This document shows positions 62,340 to 64,000 of a stretch of 64,000 nucleotides of DNA, one piece after another. The notes beneath the pieces are model-generated. The model was not told the origin of the DNA. It was given only the letters and a program-made list of their open reading frames with translations, and did not search any database. Positions within the stretch are counted from its first letter, which is position 1. Each line of letters opens with the position of its first letter. Position numbers and translations under genes: made by a program. The DNA comes from Sphagnum compactum (lineage: Eukaryota > Bryophyta > Sphagnopsida > Sphagnales). The stretch is from assembly GCA_965153455.1 (NCBI GenBank), contig OZ234500.1, forward strand, positions 7,254,001 to 7,318,000, in the 5' to 3' direction.

Positions 62340-64000
62340 CTTGGGTGAGTAGACAAAATTTGGCTACTCAATTTTGTCATGTAGCCAAACTGGCAATCAT
62401 CCATAAGAAGATTTAGCCAAATTTGACAATTGACCACATATTTGGAAGAAAAAAGAGTATAAAGAATCCTTTTATATTTTTGGCTACCCTGCTGGAACCT
62501 GTTGTAGAAATCTGGCAAATTTCTATTTTAAAAAATCGAAATCTGGCGAATTACTAGGGTCATTTTTTTTGTTCTCATAAAAATCTCTTTTTATGTGTCA
62601 AAATCATATTTATCAGGTCAAAAAAATGAGAAAATTTTTCACCCTCAAAAACACTGCAATTTGGGCCTGGTAGTAGTACTTTCCTGGGAGCTGGCTAGGC
62701 TGTTTTGGAAGGACAGCACAAAACAAATGGCAGGTGGACCAAGTCCATGCACCCAAAGAAGCACTGGAGGGCCCCTATATTCCCACCTACTCAAGAAGTT
62801 AGCCACAACTCACCCTGGGCTTGAATTTGTGCAAACAAGAAGTTCACTTACAAGAGGGCCAAGGAAAGGACTACTTCGAGCTTAATCCCTTCGTAAAACA
62901 ACCCCACTGGTGAACTGTTCAGCAAATTTTGGATGAAGAAAAGTCAAAATGTGCCAGTTTAGCTCAGCAAAATGGTTGTAGCCCACCGTTTTCGTACAAG
63001 ATGCTGAGGCTGGCAAAAGGCCGAGCAAAGCCTAACAACACCTGCTGTTGATTGGCTAGATTGTTTGATTGGTCCAGGTGCGTTGTTATTAGTAGTCTCC
63101 TCCCTATTTCAGTTTTTTTATGGGTGGGGTTGGGAAAAAATAAATGACTCGTCTTGGAAGTGAGCAAGAGTATTACAGGGGTACATATTGAGCATGGGTG
63201 GAGATGCCTGAAAATGAATGACATTGAGCACCTTATATGGTGCTTTGCATGGTGGGATTCAGTGATTTTTTTATAAAAATTGTGATGTTGCTCAAGTGGC
63301 GACCATCTATAAGAATATTTATCCAAATTTGGCAATATTCAAAACATGAAAGTAGACAAATGTTAAGCACCCTTTTACTTTGTCCGCAATTGTGCTTTGC
63401 AATTTAAAAAAAAGCTGGGCAATTTTTTTTCATAAAGCAGGAAATTGTGACAAACTCTTCTTTTTTTTCAAAATAATTTTCACAAAATGACGAAAACTCA
63501 CCTTTAAAAAACCCACTAGCCCAAAAGAAAATGGGAAACACCTTAAATGATTTGTGAGCACTAAATGTTATGAACAAGTACATACAAGGTATCTGATTCA
63601 AGCTCCACACGAATCCAAAGCCAAAGAGTGGAAGTAAAAAGGTTTGAGAGCAAGGCTCGATTGTGGATGACAATGGCTTCACCCTGAGATCATCCTCCTT
63701 TTGTTGGGCCCTGCCCCCACAGGGACAGGGACTATTGCATTCGATCCAACTTTTGGAAGTTTTACCTTATTAGAACTGGTTTCACATTACATGAACTAGT
63801 TTTTTCAGTGAAAGTGTTTAGACTGTTTAGATTGAAACAGATTTTTTTTGTTGTTCAGAGTGTGGACACAGTTGGTAGATGTACAACATCTTATCTATTG
63901 GCAGGGCCAGCCTGTTTGTGATGCCTTGTTTTGTTGGTTTTCTTGTGTGTTAGGCCCATTGCAGGCTGGAGAACCCTTGTATATAGGGTAAACATGCATA
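62340..64000. other. Intergenic right edge with TAGCCAAA-family copies
   Basis: Copies of the TAGCCAAA repeat family lie at about 62360-62540 and 63275-63400. Open frames at 62595-62885, 62964-63335 and 63404-63682 show no recognised domains. No gene is supported up to the edge. Confidence 0.55.

Overview
The window is nuclear DNA from a land plant with a large, repeat-rich, AT-rich genome. Spliced genes with GT-AG introns, a flippase close to the Arabidopsis ALA4-ALA7 type, an eight-cysteine lipid transfer protein, plant-type (TTTAGGG)n interstitial motifs and a decayed pogo-like transposon all support this. About 64 kb holds only two genes that look intact, both on the minus strand. That low density would suit a fern, lycophyte, gymnosperm or other large-genome plant, but the sequence alone does not decide the lineage.

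Layout. 1-4016: the 5' seven exons (848 codons) of a P4-type phospholipid flippase, running off the left edge. About 4017-5290: its leader and a GC-rich upstream region. 5.3-13.4 kb: intergenic DNA with telomere-like motifs, hairpins, a tRNA-like SINE head and dispersed repeats. 13.5-18.0 kb: two diverged direct repeats around about 2.9 kb of decayed sequence. 18-23 kb: AT-rich DNA with a 206-bp MITE. 23.2-25.3 kb: an intron-containing relic of a DNA-3-methyladenine glycosylase I gene. 28.28-28.58 kb: an intact type-2-like non-specific lipid transfer protein gene with a TATA box and GA tracts upstream. 29.2-31.0 kb: an array of a palindrome-bearing repeat that recurs elsewhere in the window. 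31-42 kb: mostly featureless AT-rich DNA. 42.0-44.1 kb: a broken coiled-coil gene. 44.8-52 kb: a foldback, several minisatellites and a degenerate CCCTAA-like block. 52.8-53.6 kb: a dead pogo-like transposase. 55.0-55.3 kb: a foldback element. 57.6-57.8 kb: a 70-bp tandem repeat. The rest is AT-rich intergenic DNA.

The two live genes are functionally unrelated apart from both concerning lipids (membrane asymmetry and apoplastic lipid binding); nothing suggests co-regulation. I found no convincing new biological system. The most useful observations are the unlisted pseudogenes (glycosylase, coiled-coil protein, pogo transposase) and the small non-autonomous repeat families.
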